Assembly: GCA_049511415.1 (NCBI GenBank)
Contig: JBEKYC010000079.1
Location: forward strand, 1-32,767
DNA from: Bog-159 sp049511415
GTDB taxonomy: Bacteria > Acidobacteriota > Terriglobia > Bryobacterales > Bryobacteraceae
Direction: 5' to 3'
DNA: 32,767 nt
Position 1 is the first letter of the stretch, and each line of letters opens with the position of its first letter. Under the pieces are notes generated by a model. The model saw only the letters and a list, made by a program, of their open reading frames with translations. It was not told where the DNA came from and ran no database searches. This document shows, piece by piece, positions 1-8,401 of the stretch. Made by a program: the position numbers and the translations under genes.

Positions 1-809
1 TGCGCGGCGCCGAACAGGATGGAGGCGCCGACCAGCGCGAGCGCAGGCTTGCCGGTCCACTGAGTCAACCACTGTTGCAACAGGCCGCGGAAGAAGAACT
101 CTTCGGGCAGGGCCACGATCCAGAGCATGCCGAGAAAGGTCACGGCGATCTTCCAGACCGGCATTCCGGGGCCGAGCCGCACCAGGCGGGTAGCCCAGAC
201 CAGCGGCACGCCCACGATCAGGAAGTACGCGAAGTGGCGTAGGCCGATCTTGCACTCGCTCCAGGTCGGCACGAAGCCGTAGCCGATGCACGGGACGCGG
301 CGTTCGACCAGCATGACCATGGCACACAGGCGGCGCAGCGCCAGGTAGCCGAGAATGCCGAGCGGCAGTTTGCGGAACGGCGAAGCATAGATGGGATCGA
401 GGTAGCCGCGCAGCACCACTGCCGCGACGAACACGAGGAATGCGCCATCGGCCCACGGCGCGGCCGGAAAAATTCTGTACCAAAGGCTCAGCACGGTGGC
501 TAACGCAGCCAGACGAATGAAGCCCCACCACTCGAATTCGCCCGTGTTGGTGGCATAGATCCAATAGGGCGCGACGAAGCTCACCACCAGGAACAGCGGC
601 ATGTGGCGCGCGAAGCGCTCCCGCACGCTCTCAAATCCGGGGACCAGATAGAATGGGAATTCGATCAGGAACGCGGCCAGAACCGGGACCGCCACCCAAG
701 CCGGAATGCCTTTCAAGCGAGCATACAGCACACCCGCGGCGCTCAGCGCGATCCAGCCGGCCAGCAGAGCCGCCCGGAAATCGCCGAGCGATGGCTTCAT
801 CGGCCTCAT
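1..809 (-). CDS. CPBP family intramembrane metalloprotease (partial, C-terminus cut by window edge)
   Basis: The minus-strand frame stays open from an ATG at 809 to the window edge, giving about 269 residues without a stop. The protein is strongly hydrophobic with several membrane segments. Near its end it carries LPEEFFFRGLLQQ, the EExxxR motif of CPBP (CAAX protease/bacteriocin-processing, Abi) enzymes, which are membrane-embedded metal-dependent proteases. The last residues read ASILFGAA followed by a codon beginning CA. This fits the family's FxxxH motif, whose histidine would lie just outside the window. Its substrate is unknown. A second in-frame ATG lies at 800. No clear ribosome-binding site is visible before either start. 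The 5' end overlaps the divergent LolA-like frame by about 100 bp, so at least one of the two starts may be wrong. Confidence 0.85.
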   Translation of the reverse strand, partial: MRPMKPSLGDFRAALLAGWIALSAAGVLYARLKGIPAWVAVPVLAAFLIEFPFYLVPGFESVRERFARHMPLFLVVSFVAPYWIYATNTGEFEWWGFIRLAALATVLSLWYRIFPAAPWADGAFLVFVAAVVLRGYLDPIYASPFRKLPLGILGYLALRRLCAMVMLVERRVPCIGYGFVPTWSECKIGLRHFAYFLIVGVPLVWATRLVRLGPGMPVWKIAVTFLGMLWIVALPEEFFFRGLLQQWLTQWTGKPALALVGASILFGAA

Positions 810-1521
810 TTTAGCACTGGGGTGCGCGGCGGCCGGCGCGCGCGGGCAGGAAGCGCCGCCCAATCTGGCGCGGCGGATCGCGCATGCGGAGAGCGAAAAC
901 CAGGCGGCGCGCGCGGAATACAATTACCGGCAGACGGTAGCCTTTGCGGAACTCAACGAGCATGGCGGCACGGTGGGCGAGTATCGCGAGGAGCGCGACG
1001 TGATCCTTTCCCCCGATCACGAGCGCACCGAACATATGATCGGCAAGCCGCTGCTGACGCTCAAGCGCATGAAGCTGACCGACGAAGACTTCGCGGACAT
1101 GCGCGGCATACAGCCGTTCGTGATGACGGAGGATCAGCTTTGGAACTACGAGACCAAGTTTCGCGGCGACGAAAACATCGACGGAGTGGATTGTTGGGTG
1201 ATGCAGGTGCGGCCGCGGCAGATTCTGCAGGGGCAACGGTTGTTTGACGGGATGATTTGGGCGGACAAGCGGGATTACTCGATCGTGCGCGTGGAAGGGC
1301 AGGCGGTGCCGCAGATCCTGAGCACGCGTGCGGAGAATCTGTTTCCGCGGTTCACCACGGTGCGGGAGAAGGTGGACGGCCGGCACTGGTTTCCGGTTTA
1401 CACTCTAGCCGACGATACCTTGCCGTTTCGCAGCGGGTTGCAGAGAGTGCGCATGACGATCCGATATACGCAGTACAGGCGGTTTGGGGCAGAGTCGGTG
1501 ATTCAGTTTGGGAAGCCGTAG
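706..1521 (+). CDS. secreted LolA-like (outer-membrane lipoprotein-sorting fold) protein
   Basis: The 271-residue frame has a hydrophobic stretch at about residues 31-46 (FIGLILALGCAAAGARG) that looks like a signal peptide, with cleavage likely after AGA. The mature part alternates short strands with phrases such as YNYRQTV, WNYETKF, GMIWADKRDYSIVRVEGQA and TVREKVDGRHWFPV. These resemble the LolA/LolB-like outer-membrane lipoprotein-sorting family, frequent as single-copy secreted proteins in Acidobacteriota. The family binds lipid or lipoprotein; the role here is unknown. The only canonical start in frame is ATG 706, which leaves an unusually long n-region and lies inside the divergent CPBP gene. 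No ATG, GTG or TTG occurs between it and the hydrophobic core. The start is therefore uncertain, while the body from about 830 onward is convincing. Confidence 0.75.
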   Translation: MPFKRAYSTPAALSAIQPASRAARKSPSDGFIGLILALGCAAAGARGQEAPPNLARRIAHAESENQAARAEYNYRQTVAFAELNEHGGTVGEYREERDVILSPDHERTEHMIGKPLLTLKRMKLTDEDFADMRGIQPFVMTEDQLWNYETKFRGDENIDGVDCWVMQVRPRQILQGQRLFDGMIWADKRDYSIVRVEGQAVPQILSTRAENLFPRFTTVREKVDGRHWFPVYTLADDTLPFRSGLQRVRMTIRYTQYRRFGAESVIQFGKP

Positions 1522-1579
1522 TTTGAGAGGAACGCGGCCTCGATCCCACCTTAGTCGATAAGAACAGCGAAACCAAGTT

Positions 1580-1634
1580 GGCCCCGGGCGGCGGCGAACT
1601 TCGCAGACCGACCCGCCGTCCGCCGCGTGGGGCC
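1580..1634. terminator. possible bidirectional hairpin between convergent genes
   Basis: GGCCCC (1580-1585) and GCGGCGG (1588-1594) can pair with CCGCCGC (1620-1626) and GGGGCC (1629-1634), with a 2-nt internal mismatch and a 25-nt loop. It sits between the convergent LolA-like gene and topA. There is no real T-run on either side, so intrinsic termination is only possible, not demonstrated. Confidence 0.3.
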
Positions 1635-1643
1635 AGTGGGGAG

Positions 1644-4448
1644 CTATTGCACCGCTACGGTTTCGGGGACCAGCAAAGGCTGCTTATGTTTGCAGTCGGC
1701 GTTGGGGCATTGCAGCAGGGCGCCGGACTTCAGCCACTTCTCAACCATGTATGGACTGCCGCACTCGGGGCATTTCTCCTGCACCGGCTTGGCCCAGGTG
1801 ACGAAGTTGCAATCAGGCCAGCGGTTGCAGCCGTAGAAGGTCTTGCCGCGCTTGGAACGGCGCTCGATCACTTCGCCCTGGCTGCACTCGGGGCACTTCA
1901 TGCCGATGGTCTTCTGCTTGACGTACTTGCAGGTGGGATAATTGCCGCAGGCGGTAAATTCACCGAAGCGTCCGGTCTTTAATACCATGTTGTTGCCACA
2001 GTTCGGACACTTTTCATCAAGCTGCACATCAGGTTTCTTTTGGGCTCCGCCGATCTGCTTGGTGGTTTTGCAGTCGGGATATCCGGAACACGCATAGAAC
2101 GTTCCAAAGCGGCCCTTCTTGAGCACCATCGGCCGGCCGCAATTCTCGCAATACTCCTCCTCACCCTGCTCCGCCAAGTCCACTTTGTCGACATCCGGCA
2201 GGTCCACGGTAAGTTCCCGGGTGTAAGTGCAAAAGTATTCTTTTCTCTGCCACGACAATACGGCGCTGTCGTGTACGTCGCGCAATGCGATGTCGTAATA
2301 CTCGCCGATCTGAGCATAACGAGCTCGAATCTTATCCAGACGGAGCTCAATCCGTTTGCGGCCCTTCAGCCGCAGCTCGGCGATGTCTTTTTCCAGCTTT
2401 TTCACGTCGGCTAACGCGCGTTGCGGAAGCTCGGGGCCGGCGATAACGAACCTGCCGCGCTCACCCGGGTTAACCGCAAGCCCGGGGTATCGGGCCTGAA
2501 TCTTGGCGAGCTGTTTGTCTGTAAACTTGCGAATGCGCTCCTGCCCTTTGGCAAGTTCTTTTTGCAGGTTTTCTAAGTCGGCCTCGGCGCTCTTGGGGGA
2601 AAACTCGGGATAGCCGGTGCAGGCGATGAAGCTGCCGTGCTTGCCCCACTTGATGACCAGGGGTTTGCCGCACTTCTCGCAGATCAAGTCGGTGGGCTTT
2701 TCCATCCGCTTGATGTCGGTCATGTGCTCTTCGGCGTGCTTCAGGTCTTTATCGAACTTCTCGTAAAAATCGCCGATGGCCGATTGCCAGGCGATCTGGC
2801 CTTCTTCGATTTCGTCGAGTTCCTCCTCCATGCGGGCGGTGTATTTAACGTCGAAGATGTCGTCGAAGCTCTCGATCAGCAGGCCCGTAACGACTCTGCC
2901 CAGTTCGGTGGGAAAGAACCGGCCGCCCTCTTTTCTGACGTACTCGCGCTCCTGAATGGTGGACAGGATCGAGGCATAGGTGGAAGGCCGGCCCACGCCA
3001 TCGGATTCCAACTTTTTCACCAGCGTGGCTTCGTTGTAGCGCGGCGGCGGCTCGGTGAAATGCTGTTCGGGCAGCATCTGGCGGAAGCGCAAATTCTCGC
3101 CTTCGGTTAGGGCGGGCAGCTTGTGCTTCAGCTCTTCGTCGTCTTCGTCGATCTGGTCCTTGCCTTCTTCGTAGATCTTCAGGAAGCCGTTGAACTTGGG
3201 AACCGAACCGGTGGCGCGGAACACGTACTCTCCGGCATCCTTGCCGCGCGCGGCGATGTCGATGGTGGTCTGGTCGAAGACCGCGGGCGTCATCTGGGAG
3301 GCGACGAAGCGATTCCAGATGAGGCGGTAGAGTTTCAGCTCGTCTTCCGCCAGATACTTGGCGATATCGTCGGGGCTGTACTCCATGGACGTCGGGCGGA
3401 TGGCTTCGTGCGCGTCCTGCGCGTCCTTTTTGGATTTGTAAATGTTGGGGGCGTCGGGCAGGTACTCGGGCCCGAATTTCACGGCGATATAGGCGCGCAC
3501 ATCGTCTATGGCCTCGGCGGAAATGCGGGTGGAGTCCGTGCGCATGTAAGTGATGAGGCCGACCGCGCCTTCCTTACCCAGTTCGATGCCTTCGTAGAGC
3601 CGCTGGGCCAGAATCATGGTGCGCTTGACGCTGAAACGCAGCTTGCGGGACGACTCCTGCTGCAGGGTGGACGTGATGAAGGGCGCCACGGGGTTGCGGC
3701 GTTTCTCACGCGTGTTCACGGACTTGGCTACGTAGTCTGCGCCATCCAATTGCGCGATTAGCAAGTCGGTGGCCTCCCGGCTACCCAATTCCGGCGTCTG
3801 GTCATCTTTCTTAAAGAGGCGGGCTTTCAGAGGGGCCTTGCGGGCAGCCAGATCGACATCCACCGTCCAATATTCGTTCTTGAGGAAGGCGGAGACCTCG
3901 GCCTCGCGCTCGACGATCAAGCGGAGCGCGACGGTTTGTACGCGGCCGGCGGAGAGTCCACGGCGGACCTTATCCCAGAGGAGGGGTGAAATCTTGTAGC
4001 CGACCAGGCGGTCGAGGACGCGGCGGGCCTGTTGGGCATCCACCAGCTTTTCGTCGACCATGCCGGGCGTTTGGAAGGCTTTCAAGACGGCGTTCTTGGT
4101 GATTTCGTTGAACATCACCCGGTAGATTTGGGGCTGCCCATCCTTCTTGCCGCGCAATTCCTCCTGCAAGTGGTAGCAGATGGCTTCGCCTTCGCGGTCG
4201 GGGTCGGCGGCCAGGTAGACGGCTTCCACTTTTTTGGCGGCCTGCTTCAACTCGTTGATGAGCTTACGTTTTCCTTCGATGATTTCGTAATGCGGGGCAA
4301 AGCCGTTTTCGATATCGACGGCCAAGTCGTTCTTAGGGAGATCTTTAATATGGCCCAGCGAGGCTTTGACGACGTACTGCTTCCCGAGATATTTATTAAT
4401 GGTTTTCGCCTTAACTGGCGACTCCACGATTACAAGCGCTTTCGGCAT
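1644..4448 (-). CDS. topA: DNA topoisomerase I (type IA)
   Basis: The 934-residue enzyme relaxes negative supercoils by single-strand passage. It opens with a Toprim domain: VIVESPVKAKT near the N-terminus and the metal-binding DPDREGE at 82-88. It has the type IA core, with the catalytic tyrosine in TYMRTDSTRIS (Tyr301), SAGRVQT at 166-172 and GVGRPSTYA at 484-492. The C-terminus holds five CxxC zinc-ribbon units starting near residues 590, 767, 814, 852 and 893. The first lacks its fourth cysteine. About 145 residues (620-765) separate ribbons one and two and contain a charged, probably helical segment. The start is fixed by the canonical MPKALVIVES opening, although the ribosome-binding site is weak. 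It lies 41 bp downstream of dprA on the same strand, a common pairing in bacteria, so the two are probably cotranscribed. Confidence 0.98.
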   Translation of the reverse strand: MPKALVIVESPVKAKTINKYLGKQYVVKASLGHIKDLPKNDLAVDIENGFAPHYEIIEGKRKLINELKQAAKKVEAVYLAADPDREGEAICYHLQEELRGKKDGQPQIYRVMFNEITKNAVLKAFQTPGMVDEKLVDAQQARRVLDRLVGYKISPLLWDKVRRGLSAGRVQTVALRLIVEREAEVSAFLKNEYWTVDVDLAARKAPLKARLFKKDDQTPELGSREATDLLIAQLDGADYVAKSVNTREKRRNPVAPFITSTLQQESSRKLRFSVKRTMILAQRLYEGIELGKEGAVGLITYMRTDSTRISAEAIDDVRAYIAVKFGPEYLPDAPNIYKSKKDAQDAHEAIRPTSMEYSPDDIAKYLAEDELKLYRLIWNRFVASQMTPAVFDQTTIDIAARGKDAGEYVFRATGSVPKFNGFLKIYEEGKDQIDEDDEELKHKLPALTEGENLRFRQMLPEQHFTEPPPRYNEATLVKKLESDGVGRPSTYASILSTIQEREYVRKEGGRFFPTELGRVVTGLLIESFDDIFDVKYTARMEEELDEIEEGQIAWQSAIGDFYEKFDKDLKHAEEHMTDIKRMEKPTDLICEKCGKPLVIKWGKHGSFIACTGYPEFSPKSAEADLENLQKELAKGQERIRKFTDKQLAKIQARYPGLAVNPGERGRFVIAGPELPQRALADVKKLEKDIAELRLKGRKRIELRLDKIRARYAQIGEYYDIALRDVHDSAVLSWQRKEYFCTYTRELTVDLPDVDKVDLAEQGEEEYCENCGRPMVLKKGRFGTFYACSGYPDCKTTKQIGGAQKKPDVQLDEKCPNCGNNMVLKTGRFGEFTACGNYPTCKYVKQKTIGMKCPECSQGEVIERRSKRGKTFYGCNRWPDCNFVTWAKPVQEKCPECGSPYMVEKWLKSGALLQCPNADCKHKQPLLVPETVAVQ

Positions 4449-4489
4449 ATCAGACTTTAACTGTGTTCTTAATGAGGTTTACCCAGAGG

Positions 4490-5665
4490 CTACCACACTT
4501 TCACGAAGTTCTTCCCTGGGAGCTGCTTCACCAAACCGAGCATCTCCAGCTCGAAAAGCGCGGCGATGAGTTCAGAGGCCGAGCTATCCTCAACAATCTG
4601 AAGAAGATCATCGAGATGAGTAGGACTGTCGACCGGGAGCACGGCGAGCAGCCGACGTCCGATTTCCGGAAGCGAACCCGCTTCAGTTGATGCTGCACCC
4701 TCCTTCCCGGATGCATCACCGGACCCCAGGAGACGGGCGCGGCCGCGCTCAATCAACTGGCGCCGGACCTCGGCGGGCAAGTCAACGATCACATCATTCC
4801 AATCCTGAACCAGCTTGGCTCCCTGTTTTATCAACAGGTTAGGCCCCCAGCTCGATTTGGACGTGATGTTGCCGGGGATGGCGAATACTTCCCTGCCCTG
4901 GTCGATGGCGAGTTTGGCGGTGATGGCTGAGCCGCTATATTGAGCGCCTTCGACGACCAGCGTTCCGGTGCTCATGCCGCTGATGATGCGGTTGCGAACC
5001 GGGAAGTTCTGCGGGAAGGCGACGGAGCCCATGGCGTACTCGGATATAATGAGTCCGCGTGCGGCAAGGTCGGCGGCCAGGCGGCGATTCTCGGACGGGT
5101 AGATGATATCGACGCCGCAGCCCAATACCGCGATTGTGTCACCACCGGCGGAGAGGGCACCCTTATGCGCGGCGGTATCGATGCCGCGAGCCATGCCACT
5201 GACGATGGTGAGTCCGGCGCGCGCTAAGTCGGCGGCAAGCCTTTCGGCCACGGCCAGACCATAGGGCGTGGGGCGGCGCGTACCGACCACCGCGAAATGG
5301 AAAGGCTGGAGAAGCCCCAGGCGTCCTCGGGCAAAGAGCAGAATGGGCGGATCGAAAATTTCGCGGAGCAGGGCTGGATAGCGCGGATCGCTGCGGGTGA
5401 CAACGACGGCGCCGCGCTCGGTGATCTTCTGTTGCTGGTCCAGCGCATCCTCGAAAGAGCAGCCGCTGGCTATGCTCTGGGCCACTGCACCGCTGATTCC
5501 GGCGGCTTCCAGTTCGGTGCGCGAGGCGCGAAACGCGGCCTGGGGCGTACGGAAGCGGTCGAGGAGTTTGCCCGCCATGCGGGTGCCGAGTCCGGGGATC
5601 AAGTTGAGCGCCAGCCAGTGCAGTTCTTCTTCACGGCTGAGGGTAGGGGCGGCTGTAGCGGTCAT
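4490..5665 (-). CDS. dprA: DNA-processing protein DprA (Smf)
   Basis: DprA binds incoming single-stranded DNA and loads RecA during natural transformation. The sequence has an N-terminal helix-hairpin-helix-like segment (LNLIPGLGTRMAGKLL). The Rossmann-like DprA core follows, with VVGTRRPTPYG, SGMARGIDTAAHKGAL, AVLGCGVDIIYPSENRRL, FPVRNRIISG and VVEGAQYSGSAITAKLA. A C-terminal winged-helix-like region (THLDDLLQIVEDSSASELIAALFELEMLGLV) is present. The open frame extends upstream to 5884, but that extension is not family-like and overlaps the divergent small gene. The ATG at 5665 (MTATAAPTLSREEEL) gives 391 residues, normal for DprA. The gene precedes topA. Competence function is inferred from the family only; no other competence gene is in the window. 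Confidence 0.95.
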   Translation of the reverse strand: MTATAAPTLSREEELHWLALNLIPGLGTRMAGKLLDRFRTPQAAFRASRTELEAAGISGAVAQSIASGCSFEDALDQQQKITERGAVVVTRSDPRYPALLREIFDPPILLFARGRLGLLQPFHFAVVGTRRPTPYGLAVAERLAADLARAGLTIVSGMARGIDTAAHKGALSAGGDTIAVLGCGVDIIYPSENRRLAADLAARGLIISEYAMGSVAFPQNFPVRNRIISGMSTGTLVVEGAQYSGSAITAKLAIDQGREVFAIPGNITSKSSWGPNLLIKQGAKLVQDWNDVIVDLPAEVRRQLIERGRARLLGSGDASGKEGAASTEAGSLPEIGRRLLAVLPVDSPTHLDDLLQIVEDSSASELIAALFELEMLGLVKQLPGKNFVKVW

Positions 5666-5792
5666 CACTTGGAGAGTGACGGCAGTCGGCGGTTCTCTCA
5701 AGGAAAAATCAGGCTGTCGCCCGGGGCTGGTAACGGGAGGCGAGTACAATACGTAGAGACGGCGGCCATCGCTGCCGCACCCATCGAAAGCT

Positions 5793-6059
5793 ATGCGCCA
5801 GGAGCCATCCTTTTTTGAAGGCCGGGAACCCGTGCTCGTTTTCATTGCCAAGCGCTTGAAGGATGCGCTCAAGCTGGAATCCATCTTCAGCGGGGCCGGC
5901 GTGGATTACGGCGTGGAAGCAGACGAGTACAAGGGCGGCTTCATTTTTCAGCGAGTGCGCGCGGGCGCATTTTTTTATGTATTGCCGGAGACGGCGGAAC
6001 TGGCGCGGCGGGTGATGCGAGAGCATGGATATCGTCCGGCGGAGAACCAGCCGGAGTGA
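5793..6059 (+). CDS. small conserved protein, DUF2007-like
   Basis: The frame encodes 88 residues with the pattern VLVFIAKRLKDALKLESIFSGAGVDYGVE, then a strand-rich middle, then FFYVLPETAELARRVMREHGY. The beta-alpha-beta-beta-alpha arrangement and the central GVDY/GV phrase resemble DUF2007 ('putative signal transducing protein') domains. That match is by eye and tentative. It has no signal peptide or membrane segment. It is transcribed divergently from dprA (127 bp between starts). Its last 119 bp lie antisense to the 3' end of the amidase gene. The amino-acid pattern is far more protein-like than the antisense frames nearby, so I regard it as a real gene of unknown function. Confidence 0.65.
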   Translation: MRQEPSFFEGREPVLVFIAKRLKDALKLESIFSGAGVDYGVEADEYKGGFIFQRVRAGAFFYVLPETAELARRVMREHGYRPAENQPE

Positions 6060-7059
6060 TGCGGCTTTCGGCCAACCGTTCGCGGTAGCGTTTCTGCAAG
6101 AATTTGCGGTAAGTCTCGGGGCGCATGCTCGCGGCTGCGGCACCGCGCAGGATTTCCGTCTCCGCGCGTTCGATGCCGGCAGTCAGCGGACTGCCGGATT
6201 GAAACCAGACCGGCTCGTAGCTGAAGCCAAAGGCCCAGAGCGCGGGCAGGGCGCGCTGGTAGTTGTCGGGCAGGCCCAGTGCCGCGAAGGGGAAACCAGC
6301 GGCCCAATCGGTGTGATAGCCGATCAGCATGTTGGAGGGATTTACGGAAACCTGCGCATGGGTCACGCAGTTTTCGGCGGGAATGCGGTAGCGGCTGCGC
6401 AGCATTTCGGTCAGCATGGCGGCGGTCCGCAGTTGGGCCGGGCTGGCGAGTCCGCCGCGCTGGCCCGGAGTGGTCTGCGCTTCGAAGGAGACGCCCAGGA
6501 AGCTGCGGTTGAGGTCCAAATACAACCAGTCGCTATCGGCCCACACGGAGTGCCCCGCGTGGTAGGCGACATCGGATTCCGCTACTACGCGATACACCCG
6601 TCCGAAGCGATCAATCAGGTAGTGATAGGAATGGTTGCGGCGCACGAACTGCAAGAGATCTTCGCCCAGACGCACCAGCACAGGGGTCTGGTCCTCGGCA
6701 AATGGCGCCTGGCAACTCTCGCTGGTATGGAAGACAATTCCAGCCGGCTGCGAGTGAAGGGCGGTTTGGGAGATCCCGGAATTGCGCGCGAAGACCCGGT
6801 ACAGGCGGGGCGGGCCAGCGACCGTGAATCGCGTGTCGATGCGCAGGCCATTGCTATAGACTTCGGAATTGCCATCGGCCTCCACCTGCCAGACGGATAC
6901 GGGTTGGGCGGTTTCGGCGGGCGATGCGACGTGCCGGTGGGGTGCGGGGGGCGGCGGCGGCTCCGTCCTGGGGAGGCGCATCAGCAGGAGCGGCAGGAAG
7001 GGCACGGGCAGCAGCAGCGCGGCAATCCGCCGGCCGCGGCGGGCGCGCCAAGGCGCCAT
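5941..7059 (-). CDS. N-acetylmuramoyl-L-alanine amidase (Amidase_2/PGRP fold), membrane-anchored
   Basis: This enzyme family cleaves the amide bond between N-acetylmuramic acid and L-alanine in peptidoglycan, acting outside the inner membrane. The chosen ATG at 7059 gives MAPWRARRGRRIAALLLP followed by a leucine-rich stretch, a typical positively charged signal anchor, then a proline-rich linker. The amidase core follows: GIVFHTSESCQAPF with the first zinc histidine, HYLIDRFGRVYRVV, the AYHAGHSVW block with the following NRSFLGVSFE, and THAQVSVNPSNMLIGYHTDW with the other metal-site histidine region. The frame is open upstream to an ATG at 7176, which would add 39 residues before the anchor; I prefer the shorter start but cannot exclude the longer. 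The low-complexity C-terminal tail (about the last 40 residues) overlaps the DUF2007-like gene on the other strand. A housekeeping wall role or a lysozyme-like defensive role are both possible. Confidence 0.88.
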   Translation of the reverse strand: MAPWRARRGRRIAALLLPVPFLPLLLMRLPRTEPPPPPAPHRHVASPAETAQPVSVWQVEADGNSEVYSNGLRIDTRFTVAGPPRLYRVFARNSGISQTALHSQPAGIVFHTSESCQAPFAEDQTPVLVRLGEDLLQFVRRNHSYHYLIDRFGRVYRVVAESDVAYHAGHSVWADSDWLYLDLNRSFLGVSFEAQTTPGQRGGLASPAQLRTAAMLTEMLRSRYRIPAENCVTHAQVSVNPSNMLIGYHTDWAAGFPFAALGLPDNYQRALPALWAFGFSYEPVWFQSGSPLTAGIERAETEILRGAAAASMRPETYRKFLQKRYRERLAESRITPAGSPPDDIHALASPAAPVPPSPAIHKKMRPRALAEK

Positions 7060-7393
7060 AGTGGCGCAGGGCACGGTGGCGCGCAGGAAGCGCAGGCGCG
7101 ACAACGGATCCGCGATAGCGCTGGCGGTGTGTGCCAGATGTACGTGCCGCTCGGGGATGCGCGCGAGCCAGGGCATGATAAGAGTCCCGTCACAAATAAG
7201 TCGGCGGAATACGCGAAGAATCTTAGTGCTTTCGGCGATTTCCCCGACACCGGGGTGTGAATATCCAAAAGTTTTGAGAGGAATCCGCCGGTCATAGGAC
7301 TACGGAGGTATCGGGAATACTACGTGACAAAGGCGGCAACCGCGATCGCGCCGACGCGCGCGACGGCCCGCCGCCGGACATGGAGGCACAGCG
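7060..7393. other. intergenic region between divergent amidase and actin-like genes
   Basis: This stretch (shorter if the amidase starts at 7176) has no convincing gene. It is less GC-rich around 7180-7320 than its flanks, as expected for a divergent promoter region. I found no clear -35/-10 pair, no sigma-28 or sigma-54 match and no recognisable riboswitch. A small inverted repeat (GACACC-GG-GGTGTG) lies near 7245-7258, and ACTACG occurs twice between 7300 and 7325. The ribosome-binding site GGAGG at 7382-7386 serves the downstream actin-like gene. Confidence 0.5.
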
Positions 7394-8395
7394 ATGAACA
7401 ACTGCGAACAGGAATATACCGGGCCGCTCGGTCTGGATGTGGGCACCAGCCGCATCGTGGTGGCGCGGGCCAACGACAACAAACAGGAATACGACGCGCA
7501 GCTCAACGCCTTTCTGATCTTGCCGTACTCGAAGCTGGCGGTGAGTCTTCTGGAGCGGGAGAACGTGCTGCACCAGGTGGACGGTCCGGACATCGTAGTG
7601 GAGGGCAACGATGCGGAGAAATTCGCAGAGGTCTTTCATGTCGAGACGCGGCGTCCGATGCGAAACGGCGTGCTGAATCCCGCGGAGCCGCGCGGCCTGG
7701 CGGTCGTGCGGCGACTGGTCGCCAAGCTGATGGGACGGGCGGCGGCGGCCGGCCAGAGGGTCTACTTCAGCGTGCCGGCGCGAGGTGAGAGCGTGGACGG
7801 CGCGATTCAATATCACGAAGCGTCGATACGCCAGATTCTCACCGAATTGGGATACGATCCCCAGCCGATCGAAGAGGGCCTGGCAGTGGTTTACGGTGAA
7901 TTGGCCGACTCGAATTTTAGTGGGTTGGGAATATCCTGCGGCAGCGGGCTTTGTAATATTTGTCTGGCGATGCTTTCCGTCCCGGTGCTCAGTTTCAGCG
8001 TGCCTAAGGCTGGGGACTTCATCGACTCCAATGCAGCCCAGGTAACGGGCGACCGGGCGCACCGCATGCGGCTGGTCAAGGAGAGTGGATTTCAGTTGAA
8101 CGGTTTGACGGGCGACCGGATGCAGAACGCCCTGACCGTGTATTATCAGGAAGTCATCAATGCGCTGGCCGGTGCGCTGCGCACGCACCTGGCATCGGCG
8201 CGGGCACTGCCGAAGTTCGAGCAAACCCTGCCTCTGGTTCTGACTGGCGGCACGGCGATACCACGGGGCTTTCTGGAGTACTTCACCAAAGTGCTTGCGG
8301 CGGAGGAACTGCCCTTGCGATTATCGGAGGTTCGCGTTTCCCAAGATCCTCTGCATGCCACGGCGCGGGGCGCATTAATGGCTGCCCTTTGCTGA
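7394..8395 (+). CDS. divergent MreB/FtsA-type actin-like ATPase domain protein
   Basis: The 333-residue protein has the layout of the actin/Hsp70 superfamily. GLDVGTSRIVVAR at 13-25 matches the phosphate-1 loop. An MreB-like RRPMRNGVLNPAEPRGLAVV follows. Then come VYFSVPA, an IEEGLAVVYGELADS block and an adenosine-type motif LVLTGGTAIPRG near the C-terminus. The phosphate-2 loop, normally D-x-G-G-G, reads GISCGSGLCNICLA here, so the usual aspartate and one glycine are missing. ATP hydrolysis may be weak or altered. There is no membrane helix. The start has a good GGAGG ribosome-binding site 8 nt upstream. It is a single gene facing the pentapeptide-repeat gene with a 6-bp gap. It is not MreB itself, since no mreC/mreD follows; a cytoskeletal or scaffold role is inference from the fold only. 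Confidence 0.8.
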   Translation: MNNCEQEYTGPLGLDVGTSRIVVARANDNKQEYDAQLNAFLILPYSKLAVSLLERENVLHQVDGPDIVVEGNDAEKFAEVFHVETRRPMRNGVLNPAEPRGLAVVRRLVAKLMGRAAAAGQRVYFSVPARGESVDGAIQYHEASIRQILTELGYDPQPIEEGLAVVYGELADSNFSGLGISCGSGLCNICLAMLSVPVLSFSVPKAGDFIDSNAAQVTGDRAHRMRLVKESGFQLNGLTGDRMQNALTVYYQEVINALAGALRTHLASARALPKFEQTLPLVLTGGTAIPRGFLEYFTKVLAAEELPLRLSEVRVSQDPLHATARGALMAALC

Positions 8396-8401
8396 TATAG
8401 G

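Noticed and set aside
5666..5884. N-terminal 73-residue extension of dprA
   Set aside because: The extension is not family-like, overlaps the divergent small gene, and DprA homology begins right after the internal ATG at 5665.
6025..7260. 411-residue open frame on the plus strand opposite the amidase gene
   Set aside because: It is Gly/Arg/Gln-rich shadow sequence without recognisable motifs; the opposite strand has the complete amidase motifs.
7180..7393. Riboswitch in the leader of the actin-like gene
   Set aside because: I compared by eye with c-di-GMP, TPP, cobalamin and SAM signatures and saw no conserved core.
7292..8224. 310-residue open frame opposite the actin-like gene
   Set aside because: No protein-like hydrophobic pattern, and the plus-strand gene has a good ribosome-binding site and actin motifs.
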